Shown in pieces: positions 11,843-20,135 of a DNA stretch of 64,000 bases. This DNA is from Noviherbaspirillum sedimenti. GTDB taxonomy: Bacteria > Pseudomonadota > Gammaproteobacteria > Burkholderiales > Burkholderiaceae_D. The translations under genes were made by a program, and so were the position numbers. The DNA lies in NCBI RefSeq assembly GCF_003590835.1, contig NZ_QYUQ01000002.1, positions 1,054,001 through 1,118,000 on the forward strand, read 5' to 3'. Under the pieces are notes generated by a model that was not told the origin of the DNA, made no database searches, and saw only the letters and a list, made by a program, of their open reading frames with translations. Each line of letters starts with the position of its first letter. The stretch's first letter is position 1.

Positions 11843-12604
11843 CTATTTTTTCGCCGCTTTCGCCACCGCAGGCTTTTTTGCATTGCCCTGCTTTTCTTTC
11901 TCGTGTTGATCGAGGCATAGCAAGGTATCGGCGTAAGACATGAACCGGTTGAGATAATCAGGCGAGATATCGCGCATCAATGCCAGGGAACGCAGCACCA
12001 GCATATGCGAATTGATGGGCCCGGCATTCTTTGGCGCTTGCTCCAGTGCCTGTGTCAACTGCTTGTCAACGCTCAGTTTTGACCAGGTATTTCTGAAGCG
12101 CTGTATGGTTTTCAGTTCGACACGCAATCCAGCATGCGCCGCCGAATGTACATCCTGCACATTCTGCACATCCGCATTTTCCGGCACATGTTGCTCAAGT
12201 TGGCGCACCAGCGCCCCTAGAGTGGCGGATTGTTCGCTGGTCTTCAGGGTGGCGATAAAGCGTCGCAATCCCTTGAAATCGCCGGCGACAAAAAGCCGCT
12301 GCAGATCGTTGGCCGCATGGGGATATTGCTGGACACTGCGGGCGACGGCATCGCTGGCATCGCATCGCGCAAGATCAAGGCGTTCTTTAAACACGGCCAG
12401 CGTTTGCGCCAGCCTGGCGTCGAGCATGCGCTTGACGCCTCCCTGATACGCTGCCGCGCGTTTGGCCAGCACTTCAATATAATGCAGGCGCACGGGATCA
12501 AACTGCTCCGCGCCTGCCGTGCGCAGGGAAGCGATCAGCGCGCTGAAATCAGCGGGCGCATCCAGTGGTGCATCCGCGATTTCCCTGTGATCGGCTTCAT
12601 TCAT
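11843..12604 (-). CDS. DUF2894-domain protein, last gene of motor-like operon
   Basis: This 253-residue protein matches what is known as DUF2894 in Burkholderiales. It is predicted soluble and mostly helical, with a lysine- and alanine-rich tail (KKPAVAKAAKK). There are no catalytic motifs. It is always seen, to my knowledge, next to DUF802 and OmpA-like genes, and here it starts 11 bp after the OmpA-like gene. A role as a cytoplasmic effector or adaptor of the membrane complex is inference. Its stop lies 4 bp from the end of the drug exporter gene. Confidence 0.8.
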   Translation of the reverse strand: MNEADHREIADAPLDAPADFSALIASLRTAGAEQFDPVRLHYIEVLAKRAAAYQGGVKRMLDARLAQTLAVFKERLDLARCDASDAVARSVQQYPHAANDLQRLFVAGDFKGLRRFIATLKTSEQSATLGALVRQLEQHVPENADVQNVQDVHSAAHAGLRVELKTIQRFRNTWSKLSVDKQLTQALEQAPKNAGPINSHMLVLRSLALMRDISPDYLNRFMSYADTLLCLDQHEKEKQGNAKKPAVAKAAKK

Positions 12605-12615
12605 GAGACGGTGCT

Positions 12616-13266
12616 TCAGTCATGAGACGGCGCCTGGGCATTGGCGGTTTTCGGCACGGGCGCCATTTCCACCCGCCGGTTTTGCGCACGCGCGCCATCA
12701 TCGGTGTTGGGCTTGACCGGCTGCTCGGCACCAAAGGCTGCCGCAAATACCATGGAAGACGGCATGCCTTCTTCGATCAAGGTGCGGGTGACTGTCAACG
12801 CGCGCTGGGCCGACAATTCCCAATTGTCGGCGAAGGGGCCGCCCCGGATCGGCTTGTCATCGGTAAACCCGCTTACCATGAGCAGTTCATCACGCGCCGT
12901 CAGGTAAGCCCGCAGCGGTATGACCAGGCTATTTAACAGTTGCCGGCCTTCAGGCTGCAACTGGTCCGAATTGAGGGCGAACAGGACCTGGCCACTGATG
13001 CCAATACGCCCGTTGTTCAAGGTGATGCGTCCCGTGGCCAGCGGAATCGCCAGGGCTTTTTCCAGGCTCATGCGGCGCTGCTCTTCGATCTGGCGCTTTT
13101 TTACTTCGTCTTGCAGGTGCGATGTCAATTCCATTTGAACGGCAACCACACCGACCAATATCAGCACAAAAGCACCCAGCAGGCTGGACATCAAGTCGCC
13201 AAAAACCGCCCAGACCGGCGCGCTGTGTTCCACACCTGTGTCACTTTCATCCACGCTGTTATCCAC
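12616..13266 (-). CDS. OmpA/MotB-like stator protein (ZorB-like)
   Basis: The 216-residue protein has one N-terminal membrane helix and a periplasmic OmpA-type peptidoglycan-binding domain. The helix region APVWAVFGDLMSSLLGAFVL matches the MotB/ZorB pattern in which an Asp at the membrane entry (here Asp24) carries the driving ion. A short coiled linker (residues 50-68) follows. The OmpA domain carries LFALNSDQLQPEGRQLL and NWELSAQRALTVTRTLIEEG and ends NRRVEM. It starts at GTG 13266, which overlaps the stop of the DUF802 gene (TAGTG), so the two are translationally coupled. In MotB, TolR and ZorB the partner is a MotA/TolQ/ZorA protein; the upstream gene has that form. Confidence 0.88.
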   Translation of the reverse strand: MDNSVDESDTGVEHSAPVWAVFGDLMSSLLGAFVLILVGVVAVQMELTSHLQDEVKKRQIEEQRRMSLEKALAIPLATGRITLNNGRIGISGQVLFALNSDQLQPEGRQLLNSLVIPLRAYLTARDELLMVSGFTDDKPIRGGPFADNWELSAQRALTVTRTLIEEGMPSSMVFAAAFGAEQPVKPNTDDGARAQNRRVEMAPVPKTANAQAPSHD

Positions 13267-15488
13267 TACCGGACCTCTTCGGCATACTTGGCTTGCGTGG
13301 TCGGCAGTTGTCGCGGCAGTTGTCGCAACTCTTCAAAGATTTCTTTTTGCGACGTCATGGAGAGGTCAATGATTTCACGCGCCTGCGCCACGTAATAGGC
13401 GAGTTGTTCGTCGCTTCTCGACATGGATTTGTCCATCGCACCCTCGATGCGCTGCAGGCTAGCAATCAGCTTGTCATTGGCTTCATTGAACGCGTGCACG
13501 GCAAAACCAAAAGCTTCGGAGAGGCTCGCCACGTCGACCGCGCTGCTGGTGACGTGGGCGGCGCTGTCGGAGAGTTTGGCGGCCTCAATGGCAACATTGT
13601 CTGAAAACGCGCTGGCCGTCGCGTCGAGTGCCGTCGCGGAAGAGGAAACCAGGGAATCGATCACGGCGCGCTGCTCCAGCGACGCATGATTGATCGCATC
13701 GAGCAGTGCATTGAGCGTTGCCATGATGCGGCTGCGTTCCTCAAGCAGTTCGTTGTCGCGCGCGACACTGTTGGAGATTTCCTGGCGCAATTGCCCAATC
13801 ACTTCCGCCGCAGCGCGTGGCGCTTCCGAGGCAGTCTGGATGAGCCGCGCGATCGGTTCTTCCAGCGCGGTGCCCAGCGTGGTCAAATGACTTGCCAGCG
13901 CAGTTTGTAATTGCCCCAGCCGTTCCACCGCTGCATTGCCGCGCGCAGCTTCTGCATCCCTGAGTGCGCCGATTTCAGCGCGCAACAGGCTGGCCAGTTG
14001 ATCCATGCGTTCGCGATGCTGGTCGATCCACTGGGCTTCGGAGGCAATGCGGGAGCGCATCAATTCTTCTGCGCTCGCAATCAGACGTGTGGATTCGGCG
14101 AGCGTCTTGCCGGCGCTGGCCTGGGCATGGTCGGTGATGTCTTGCGCGGTCCGGGTCAGGCTGTCGCAGATTTGCTGCTGCTGGGATAGCGTTTGTGCGC
14201 CCGTTTGCTGCAATTCGCGGGTGAGCGATGCCGCCATTGTTTCCAGCGACTGTGTCCAGGACTGCTGTTGCTGTTTGTCGCGTTCTGCCTGTGCGGTCTG
14301 CAGGCTGGTGTAAGTCTCGCCAACCGTGGCCACGAGGGCGCCGGAACGCTGCTCGAATGTCGCGGTGAAGGCATCCAGTGAGCGGCCCACACTGGCGACG
14401 ATGCCGGCGCTTGCCTGTTCGTGGCTGCTGAGTGCCGCCGTCCAGGTTTCGGCCACGGTGGTGGCGGTAACGCCGAAGCGCGCGGAAAGCCCGTCGAGTT
14501 GCCGCTCTACTTTCTCGGTCATGCGTTCGTGCATCAGATTCGCTTCACGCGCAATCCCGCTCATCGCCGCCTCGACCACGGGCTTGATACTTTCGCCGGC
14601 AGCCTGCGCGCTTTGGCTCAAGCTTTCGCGCAGGGATTGATCGACTGCGCGTGCCAGATCGGTATATACGCCTTTCACATTGCTGTGAAAGTCTTCCTGA
14701 TTGCCGAGCAGGCGCTGGCTCAATTGTTGGCCCAGCTGCTGGTTCATATCCGCCATCTGCGTCATCATCGCCTGCAATTGATCGACGACGGCAGGCAAGG
14801 CCTGGGATTGCAACTGCAGCGCCTTGAAGGTTTCCTGGCGCTGATGGGTGAGTGAAAAGCGGCGCAATACCGTGGCGATCCTGGTGTCCAGCAGTTGCGC
14901 TGCCAGCATTCTTTCGCGTCGGCTGAGTGCGGACATCAAGCCCAGCATCGCGGAGGCGGCAACCCCTGCCACCGAGGTGCCGAACGCCAGCCCCAATCCC
15001 GAGACCGGCACCGCAAGTGCGGAGCGCATCGCCTGCAGATCGGTGGTTTTTTCCAATGCAAAGACTGCGCCCTTGAGCGTGACGGCCATTCCCAGGAAAG
15101 TGCCGAGCATCCCCAGCATCACCAGCAGCCCGACCAGATACGGCGTGAGGGTGGGACCGGGCAAGCCGACACGTTCGCCCTCGATGCGCAAACGCACGGG
15201 GTTTTGCAGCGAAGGATGCACGCTGGCCAGCCACTTATCGAGACCTGCGAGGTCTGCAAGGTTTGCCAGACTTTCAGGAATCGCCGCCAGCGCGTCCGCC
15301 AAGGTGGCCGTCGCCTGACGAAACTGACGCAGTTCGAGCGCGCCAAACACATAGACTGCGCCGATGATGGCCGTCATCGCCAGCGCCAGAAAACTGGAGT
15401 CGATGAACCCGACCCCCACCCAAATTACCCCGAGTGCCCCCAGGAGGAAGGCGGCTGCAAATAAATGCTTATTTAATTTTTTCATCAT
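13266..15488 (-). CDS. DUF802 protein: MotA/ExbB-like channel with long coiled-coil tail (ZorA-like)
   Basis: This 740-residue protein has four predicted membrane helices at about 10-30, 33-50, 115-138 and 160-188. The last two, LVMLGMLGTFLGMAVTLKGA and GLGLAFGTSVAGVAASAML, have the pattern of the channel-lining helices of MotA, ExbB and ZorA. After residue 190 comes about 550 residues of Ala/Gln/Glu-rich coiled coil with DUF802 repeats (for example SVGRSLDAFTATFEQRSGAL). The layout, a short proton channel and a very long cytoplasmic tail, is that of ZorA. The gene overlaps both neighbours by 1-4 bases. The function of this family is not established. A coiled-coil rod that transmits ion-driven rotation into the cytoplasm is inferred. 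Confidence 0.88.
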   Translation of the reverse strand: MMKKLNKHLFAAAFLLGALGVIWVGVGFIDSSFLALAMTAIIGAVYVFGALELRQFRQATATLADALAAIPESLANLADLAGLDKWLASVHPSLQNPVRLRIEGERVGLPGPTLTPYLVGLLVMLGMLGTFLGMAVTLKGAVFALEKTTDLQAMRSALAVPVSGLGLAFGTSVAGVAASAMLGLMSALSRRERMLAAQLLDTRIATVLRRFSLTHQRQETFKALQLQSQALPAVVDQLQAMMTQMADMNQQLGQQLSQRLLGNQEDFHSNVKGVYTDLARAVDQSLRESLSQSAQAAGESIKPVVEAAMSGIAREANLMHERMTEKVERQLDGLSARFGVTATTVAETWTAALSSHEQASAGIVASVGRSLDAFTATFEQRSGALVATVGETYTSLQTAQAERDKQQQQSWTQSLETMAASLTRELQQTGAQTLSQQQQICDSLTRTAQDITDHAQASAGKTLAESTRLIASAEELMRSRIASEAQWIDQHRERMDQLASLLRAEIGALRDAEAARGNAAVERLGQLQTALASHLTTLGTALEEPIARLIQTASEAPRAAAEVIGQLRQEISNSVARDNELLEERSRIMATLNALLDAINHASLEQRAVIDSLVSSSATALDATASAFSDNVAIEAAKLSDSAAHVTSSAVDVASLSEAFGFAVHAFNEANDKLIASLQRIEGAMDKSMSRSDEQLAYYVAQAREIIDLSMTSQKEIFEELRQLPRQLPTTQAKYAEEVR

Positions 15489-16249
15489 TGCTTATCTTGT
15501 GTGATTGCTTCGATGAGCCCCATCGCAGGTTGCAGGCGCAGCTCCACTTCAGCCAGCAGCAGCGTTTGCAGTTCATTGCAAAAACGCGCCAGCCAGCCTC
15601 CCGCTTGCATCCAACCGGCAGGGTTGTCTGCCTGCTGAGTATCGACAAGCTTCTGTTGATGTTCTTTGAATAATTGTTCAAAACGTTTTTTGAGAAGCCC
15701 CGGCACCGTCGAGAGCAATTTGCTCTCGCGCTCGCGCAGTATCCCCTCGAACGCCGCATCCAGGTCGGCAAGCTTCTTGAGCGTCGGGGACGCCTTCGCA
15801 AGCGCTTCCCGGACATTGACCCGCAGGGGGTGAATGCGCAATTCCATGTCGCGTTGATGCGCCTCATAAAACCGACGATACGGCACGACAGCAGCCGCGA
15901 GGTCCATGGGCAGTGCAAGTTGTGGTACGGGCAACTCGTTGTGTGACTTGCCCAAGTTGGGCGAGCAACTCTTCGTGATCGCATTCACCAGGCTACCCCG
16001 TATCCGATCGAATTCGACGCCGACGGCAACACACGCGGCAGATTGCGCCTCGGAATGCATTTTTGGCAAGCCGGCAATGCTGTCGTTGTGCACAGCGGAC
16101 AGGATGATTGCGTCGGTAAAGTGTACCCACAGCCCCAGTTTTTCTGCGAAAGCATTGCCCGGCTCGACAGCATCCACCATCGCCATGTCTGCGAGACAGC
16201 GAATGAGTTTTGAACTGTGGAAATTCGTACGCGGCAAGACTCGCGCCAT
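15485..16249 (-). CDS. DUF3348-domain protein, first gene of motor-like operon
   Basis: The 254-residue protein corresponds to DUF3348 of Burkholderiales. It begins MARVLPRTNFHSSKLIRCL, has no signal or membrane helix, and is helical, with basic clusters in the C-terminal half. Its stop overlaps the DUF802 start (ATGA), so all four genes from 16249 to 11843 form one translation-coupled unit. Its function is unknown; being first and soluble, it could be the regulatory or recognition subunit. The ribosome binding site is weak. Confidence 0.8.
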   Translation of the reverse strand: MARVLPRTNFHSSKLIRCLADMAMVDAVEPGNAFAEKLGLWVHFTDAIILSAVHNDSIAGLPKMHSEAQSAACVAVGVEFDRIRGSLVNAITKSCSPNLGKSHNELPVPQLALPMDLAAAVVPYRRFYEAHQRDMELRIHPLRVNVREALAKASPTLKKLADLDAAFEGILRERESKLLSTVPGLLKKRFEQLFKEHQQKLVDTQQADNPAGWMQAGGWLARFCNELQTLLLAEVELRLQPAMGLIEAITQDKQ

Positions 16250-16384
16250 AGGCAGGGGCTATCAAAATCAAAAAAACAGGGACCAGGCGACTAGTGGCTC
16301 ACACCGTTTCTCCGCATGAACACGCGTTTTGGGCATGTTTTTGGCGTATTTTGGCGAATCTGGCGCATTTCCGTCGGCCCGGCG

Positions 16385-16407
16385 AAAAAAAAGTCGCCTT
16401 TGGCGAC
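16385..16407 (-). terminator. Rho-independent terminator on minus strand
   Basis: Read on the minus strand, GTCGCC-AAA-GGCGAC forms a perfect 6-bp stem with a 3-base loop, followed directly by eight T. It would stop transcripts coming from the remnant genes at 16.5-17.8 kb, and so insulate the DUF3348-DUF802 operon downstream. Confidence 0.85.
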
Positions 16408-16526
16408 CATTTCATGGCTTACATCAAGCGGCGATTATATCTCGGAGGGGTATGAAACTCAAACGGAGCATACCAGCCTTTTTAGATGTTTAGACGCCTT
16501 TGTTGCTGGCCGCAGCTGGGCATGAT

Positions 16527-16737
16527 TTACTTACTAACGGCCTCGAGCGCGATGTCGAGGCGGTCGTGAGCGATTGTATTCGGGCGTGACGAACAATAGA
16601 CCGTGGGCAGCGGCGATCTCTGCTTTCAGGCAATGGCCACACCAAGCGCTTCAGCAACTTCCTCGTGCGTAGCGCCATGCTTGGCGGCTGCATCGGGTCA
16701 GCAATTGCTTTTGGTAGTCATTCCAGTCGAGCATCAT
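16527..16737 (-). pseudogene. Remnant mosaic of a carboxymuconolactone decarboxylase and an NADPH-dependent FMN reductase
   Basis: An AGGAG ribosome binding site and ATG at 16737 start a peptide MMLDWNDYQKQLL, typical of small CMD-family proteins, which breaks after 15 codons. In another frame DAAAKHGATHEEVAEALGVA is the core CMD helix. A third frame then gives LKAEIAAAHGLLFVTPEYNR, the flavin-binding hallmark of SsuE/ArsH-type FMN reductases. The piece ends DIALEAVSK and stop at 16527. At least two gene ends have been joined with internal deletions and frameshifts. No product is expected to work. Confidence 0.7.
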
Positions 16738-16784
16738 GTTGGACTCCTTTCGTAATCATCAAGGTTTGAGGTTCGGTCGCATTG

Positions 16785-17171
16785 TCAGAACATCGTATTG
16801 TTGTTGGCGGAATTGTCCGGCACGATTTGCAACACATCCCAGTGTTCGACAATTTTGCCGGTATCATCCAGGCGGAAAATGTCGATGCCGGCCCAGTCAT
16901 GGTCGCCCGGCCATTGCTGAAAACAATGCAGCACGACGAGATTTCCCTCGGCGATCACCTGCTTGAAATGTACACGCTTGCCCGGATATTCGCTGGCCAT
17001 CCGTTCAAAATATGCGATGAAAGCGTCAACGCCGTCGGCCACATGGGGATTGTGTTGAATGTAGGTATCGCCGATATATTGACGTGCCGCCTCGCGCGGC
17101 TGACATTGATTGAACATCAGGTCGTAGAAGGCGGTGACGTTTTGTTTGTTGCGTTCCAGTTGCGTACTCAT
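16785..17171 (-). CDS. SnoaL/NTF2-like protein
   Basis: This 128-residue protein has the NTF2-like cone fold: [37 protein letters not shown] and [10 protein letters not shown] at the end, where EHWD is the typical last strand of the SnoaL-like polyketide cyclase group. It may be an isomerase, hydrolase or binding protein; the substrate is unknown. The start at 17171 has GGAG 5 bases ahead; an in-frame ATG at 17189 would add six residues. It follows the marR gene in the same direction and precedes the CMD/FMN-reductase remnant, so it may once have been part of a MarR-controlled stress operon. Confidence 0.85.
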   Translation of the reverse strand: MSTQLERNKQNVTAFYDLMFNQCQPREAARQYIGDTYIQHNPHVADGVDAFIAYFERMASEYPGKRVHFKQVIAEGNLVVLHCFQQWPGDHDWAGIDIFRLDDTGKIVEHWDVLQIVPDNSANNNTMF

Positions 17172-17351
17172 GAGCGCTCCATAATTCATGGTTCCAGTTG
17201 ATTTGGCTTACCAGCAGGTATTGGCAGTAATCCAGTCGGGTTGGGCGTTTCGATGTCATGGCCGACAATGTTCGGTATCGCCTTGTTCCATCCTTTCGTC
17301 AAAAAAGACGACACGCTGCGGCGCATGGCGGGCTGACCGGTTTTTGACCCT

Positions 17352-17819
17352 TTACGGAATCTCCAGATTCCGGTTCACCCGCCGCAACAATTCGCGCAAT
17401 TGTTGCTGCTGCGCGGCGCTCATGCCTTCGACCGCTTTGGCGCTCATCTGCCTTGCCTGCTGCTGCAGGCTGCGCTGCACCGCCTTTCCCGCAGCGGTCA
17501 ATGAAATCCTCGTGCTGCGCCGGTCGCTTTCATCGACCTCGCTTTGCAGCAAGGCTTGATCCCGCAAACCCCTGATCAGACGCGTCAACTGCGCCTTGTC
17601 GCGTCCGCTATAGTGAGCCAGGTCGCTCAAGGTCGCGCCGGGATGGCGCTCGAAGTAGCGCAGCACCCGGCTGTCCATTTGCGTAATGCCGTGGGAAATA
17701 TCGCGAAGCAAGTGATTCTGCAGTGAACGATAGGCATGCATGGCGGTGTGCATCAACTCGAGGACATCGTCCTCGGATGCGCCGTGGGTTTGGTTGATAT
17801 TGTCAAGTGGATTGCTCAT
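17352..17819 (-). CDS. MarR-family transcriptional regulator
   Basis: This 155-residue winged-helix protein has the recognition region GATLSDLAHYSGRDKAQLTRLI and the wing QSEVDESDRRSTRISLTAAG, which are MarR landmarks. ATG 17819 is chosen because the residues before it in the open frame are not MarR-like and are covered by the operator palindrome at 17827-17874. The gene is read toward the SnoaL-like gene. The position of the palindrome, 8 bases before the start codon, strongly suggests it represses itself. A divergent 5' remnant of a paralogue lies at 19943-20062. Confidence 0.9.
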   Translation of the reverse strand: MSNPLDNINQTHGASEDDVLELMHTAMHAYRSLQNHLLRDISHGITQMDSRVLRYFERHPGATLSDLAHYSGRDKAQLTRLIRGLRDQALLQSEVDESDRRSTRISLTAAGKAVQRSLQQQARQMSAKAVEGMSAAQQQQLRELLRRVNRNLEIP

Positions 17820-17826
17820 AATGATG

Positions 17827-17874
17827 GATATTATCAAGTATCTTGATGCGCTCATCAAGATACTTGATAATATC
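17827..17874. promoter_or_regulatory. Perfect 22-bp inverted repeat, predicted MarR operator
   Basis: Two perfect 22-base arms (17827-17848 and 17853-17874) are separated by 4 bases. Each arm itself contains a 15-base palindrome, ATCAAGTATCTTGAT in one and ATCAAGATACTTGAT in the other, so the site offers two identical dyads about 26 bp apart centre to centre. That fits two MarR dimers bound on the same DNA face or one dimer pair. It lies 8 bases upstream of the marR start, so binding would block transcription or its initiation. As RNA it could also fold into a 22-bp hairpin ahead of the ribosome site. Confidence 0.85.
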
Positions 17875-17901
17875 GTCGCCATCACGCATAGGGGGTCAAT
17901 C

Positions 17902-18876
17902 TCAATCCTTGGCCAAATGCGGCAGATATTCCCGAACAACTTCTTCGACTACTCTGGCTTGCAGTGCGTCTCGTCGTCGTTTGAGCGGGTCTCGTTCGGG
18001 TAATGTACTCATCCATTGCTTGAAACGGACAAATGCCATCGGATCGAGCGTGTTCATTCTCGCCATATCGCCATTGGTGGCAACGATGACGGCCGAAAAT
18101 TGAGGGGAATCCAGCAACTCCTGGGCGCGTGGTGCCTGTACCACCCAGAAGTCTTCCTCATCTGCACTCAGCCGGACCGGATGCGGATCATCAGCAACTT
18201 GTTCTCGCCGAATAATGTCGACCTCAAAACCATCCTTGTTCACGGCGGTGTATTTTTGCGAAGATCGGATTCGGAAACTCGGGTCGACTTTCCGCAACAC
18301 ACCCAACATTGAAGTGTCAACATGATTCAAAGCAGTTGCAAACGCAACGCGCTTGCGCACGTCCCATAGCAGATCGATGTCGCGTGTGGCGACGGCAGCA
18401 TCATCGAAGGTCACACCTGCAGCCGACTCATAAGCATACAGTGCATGCGTACCGACCACGCGGAAGTGCTCGCCAAGCCTGGTGGCGCTCAAGCGATTAA
18501 GAATTTCCACGATGAGCGGGGCAACGCGTCCCACCCGGAGGGCGCGATTCATTCTCTTGTGCTTGACTAGCGCAGTCTTCAAGCCATCCAGTCGCTGCTC
18601 AGCAGATTCCTTGCGTTGCCGGAAGCTTGCATAAATTGCCTCCGTCTCGGACGATCGTGGTCCCAGGCTTTTCTCGCTACCGCCAGGACTGGTACGCACC
18701 AGATAGACAGCATTAGGGGCGGACTCCGGGCCTTTGTGCCAGTACATGCCACCCCGGACTTGGGCTGCCTCAGTCAATGCCTCTTCGTACGCCTCAAAAG
18801 TGGCGACCGCATCGATATACTGACGCATGGCGTCCGCTGCTCGTTCTAGCAGAATGGGCTTTTCGGTATTTTTCAT
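17902..18876 (-). CDS. GSU2403-family nucleotidyltransferase-fold protein
   Basis: The 324-residue protein has the architecture of the GSU2403 family. The nucleotidyltransferase core holds VVGTHALYAYE, then ATRDIDLLWD (metal-binding DxD) and FEVDIIR (third acidic residue). The N-terminal 100 residues are helical with a basic patch. The end, MAFVRFKQWMS...KRRRDALQA, is typical of such abortive-infection-like transferases. It could be an orphan toxin or nucleotide-modifying enzyme; no antitoxin partner is adjacent. It sits alone between the marR gene and the lldD remnant, ends 28 bp from the MarR operator, and has no strong ribosome binding site. Its location between two marR copies suggests it arrived by rearrangement. 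Confidence 0.8.
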   Translation of the reverse strand: MKNTEKPILLERAADAMRQYIDAVATFEAYEEALTEAAQVRGGMYWHKGPESAPNAVYLVRTSPGGSEKSLGPRSSETEAIYASFRQRKESAEQRLDGLKTALVKHKRMNRALRVGRVAPLIVEILNRLSATRLGEHFRVVGTHALYAYESAAGVTFDDAAVATRDIDLLWDVRKRVAFATALNHVDTSMLGVLRKVDPSFRIRSSQKYTAVNKDGFEVDIIRREQVADDPHPVRLSADEEDFWVVQAPRAQELLDSPQFSAVIVATNGDMARMNTLDPMAFVRFKQWMSTLPERDPLKRRRDALQARVVEEVVREYLPHLAKD

Positions 18877-19104
18877 AGATTTTGTAATTTATACCGAAAA
18901 AACATTAAATTCAATGACTTACATAATTTAATTTGCCAAAAATTGTGTCTTTTTCCTGCGGGCGAATATGCGCGCCTCTCATGAATGCATGGCTTGCATC
19001 TGTCCTTGTGAAATCCCATGACCATGGGGGCGCCTTGCTTTGAATTCGCTGATGAGCCGGTCATCGGGCATGAATTTCATTTCTCCCTGAATCGACGGTA
19101 GCGT
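18877..19104. other. Non-coding AT-rich stretch upstream of nucleotidyltransferase gene
   Basis: About 230 bases hold no supported gene. The part next to 18877 is AT-rich (ACATAATTTAATTTG) and probably contains the minus-strand promoter of the nucleotidyltransferase gene. The part near 19020-19104 contains the last remains of sequence downstream of the lldD fragment. Confidence 0.4.
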
Positions 19105-19905
19105 TCAATACGTACCCGGCAACAGGATCTTCTTGTCGACCTTCTTCACATCGGTCAGGCCGCAAAGCGCCATGGTGACGTCCAGTTCTTTCCGGATGAT
19201 CTCCAGGCACCTGGTGACGCCGGCCTCGCCCATTGCGCCCAGGCCGTAAAGAAAAGCGCGGCCAATGTACACGCCCCTGGCGCCAAGCGCCAGCGCCTTG
19301 ATCACATCCTGTCCGGAACGAATCCCACTGTCCAGGTGGATTTCGATGGCGTCGCCGACCGCGTCCACGATCGCCGGCAGCGCCGCGATCGACGATTCCG
19401 CGCCGTCGAGCTGGCGGCCGCCATGATTCGATACGATCAGGGCATCGGCGCCGCTCTTTGCGGCAAGGCGCGCATCCTCGGGATCCATGATGCCCTTGAT
19501 GATCAGCTTGCCATCCCAGCGCTTCCTGACCCATTGCACGTCGTCCCACGACAGCGCCGGGTCGAACTGCTCCGCCGTCCAGGATGCCAGCGACGACATG
19601 TCCGACACGTTGCTGGCATGGCCGACGATGTTGCCGAAGCTATGGCGCCGCGTGTTGAGCATGCCCCAGCACCAGGCTGGCTTGGTCATCATGTTCAATA
19701 TATTGGGCACGGTAAGCTTGGGCGGGGCCGACAGGCCGTTTTTCAAATCTTTGTGCCGCTGTCCAAGAATTTGCAGATCGAGCGTCAGCACCAGCGCCGA
19801 GCATTTCGCAGCTTTCGCGCGCTCGATCAGGCGGCCCATGAAATTGCGGTCCTTCAGGAAGTAGACCTGCATCCAGAATGGCTTGCTGGTATGGGCGGCG
19901 ACATC
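19105..19905 (-). pseudogene. lldD: 5'-truncated L-lactate dehydrogenase / FMN-dependent alpha-hydroxy-acid dehydrogenase
   Basis: From 19905 to the stop at 19105 the frame reads DVAAHTSKPFW..., LVLTLDLQILGQRHKD, VSNHGGRQLDGAESS and IGRAFLYGLGAMGEAG, which is a good FMN-binding barrel with the catalytic His of SNHGGRQ and ends normally. The first 120 or so residues of the usual 380 are absent. The homology begins immediately after an in-frame TAA at 19906-19908, where the sequence changes to marR remnant. An ATG at 19872 could start a 255-residue product, but it would lack part of the barrel. The alternative is a distinct short enzyme, which is less likely. Confidence 0.8.
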
Positions 19906-19942
19906 TTAAGTGTACCAAACAGCCGGGTCATGCCCTTCTTTT

Positions 19943-20062
19943 TCAGGATATTCGCAGAGGTTTGCGCGAGGGAAAGGCGCACATTGCGGCGTGCATCAGC
20001 TCCAGCAGATCGTCGTCCGAGGCGCCCTGCGGCTGATTGACATTATCGCGTTCAGTACTCAT
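19943..20062 (-). pseudogene. 5' remnant of a second marR gene
   Basis: A minus-strand frame from ATG 20062 begins MSTERDNVNQPQGASDDD and continues DLLELMHAAM. It shares 18 of the first 27 residues with the intact MarR at 17819, then loses similarity and stops at 19943. Upstream bases (20063-20095) also align in part with the operator region of the intact gene (CATAAT...ATTATCAA...CATCAAG). It is the broken head of a paralogous regulator joined to the lldD fragment. Confidence 0.75.
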
Positions 20063-20135
20063 AATTATAGACATTATCAACCATTTTGGCAGCATCATCA
20101 AGGTGGCCGCGCGCCTTTATCCCAACGCCTTTTAC

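Noticed and set aside
11843..16249. Full Zorya defence system
   Set aside because: The ZorA/ZorB-like pair is present but there is no ZorC or ZorD (helicase/nuclease) and the partner genes are DUF3348 and DUF2894, so the label cannot be used.
16316..16525. 69-codon plus-strand frame downstream of the terminator
   Set aside because: No ribosome site or homology; overlaps the terminator hairpin.
19061..19549. Long frame overlapping the lldD fragment
   Set aside because: Shifted frame of the clear lldD homology; composition is Arg/Gly-rich as expected for a shadow of GC-rich DNA.
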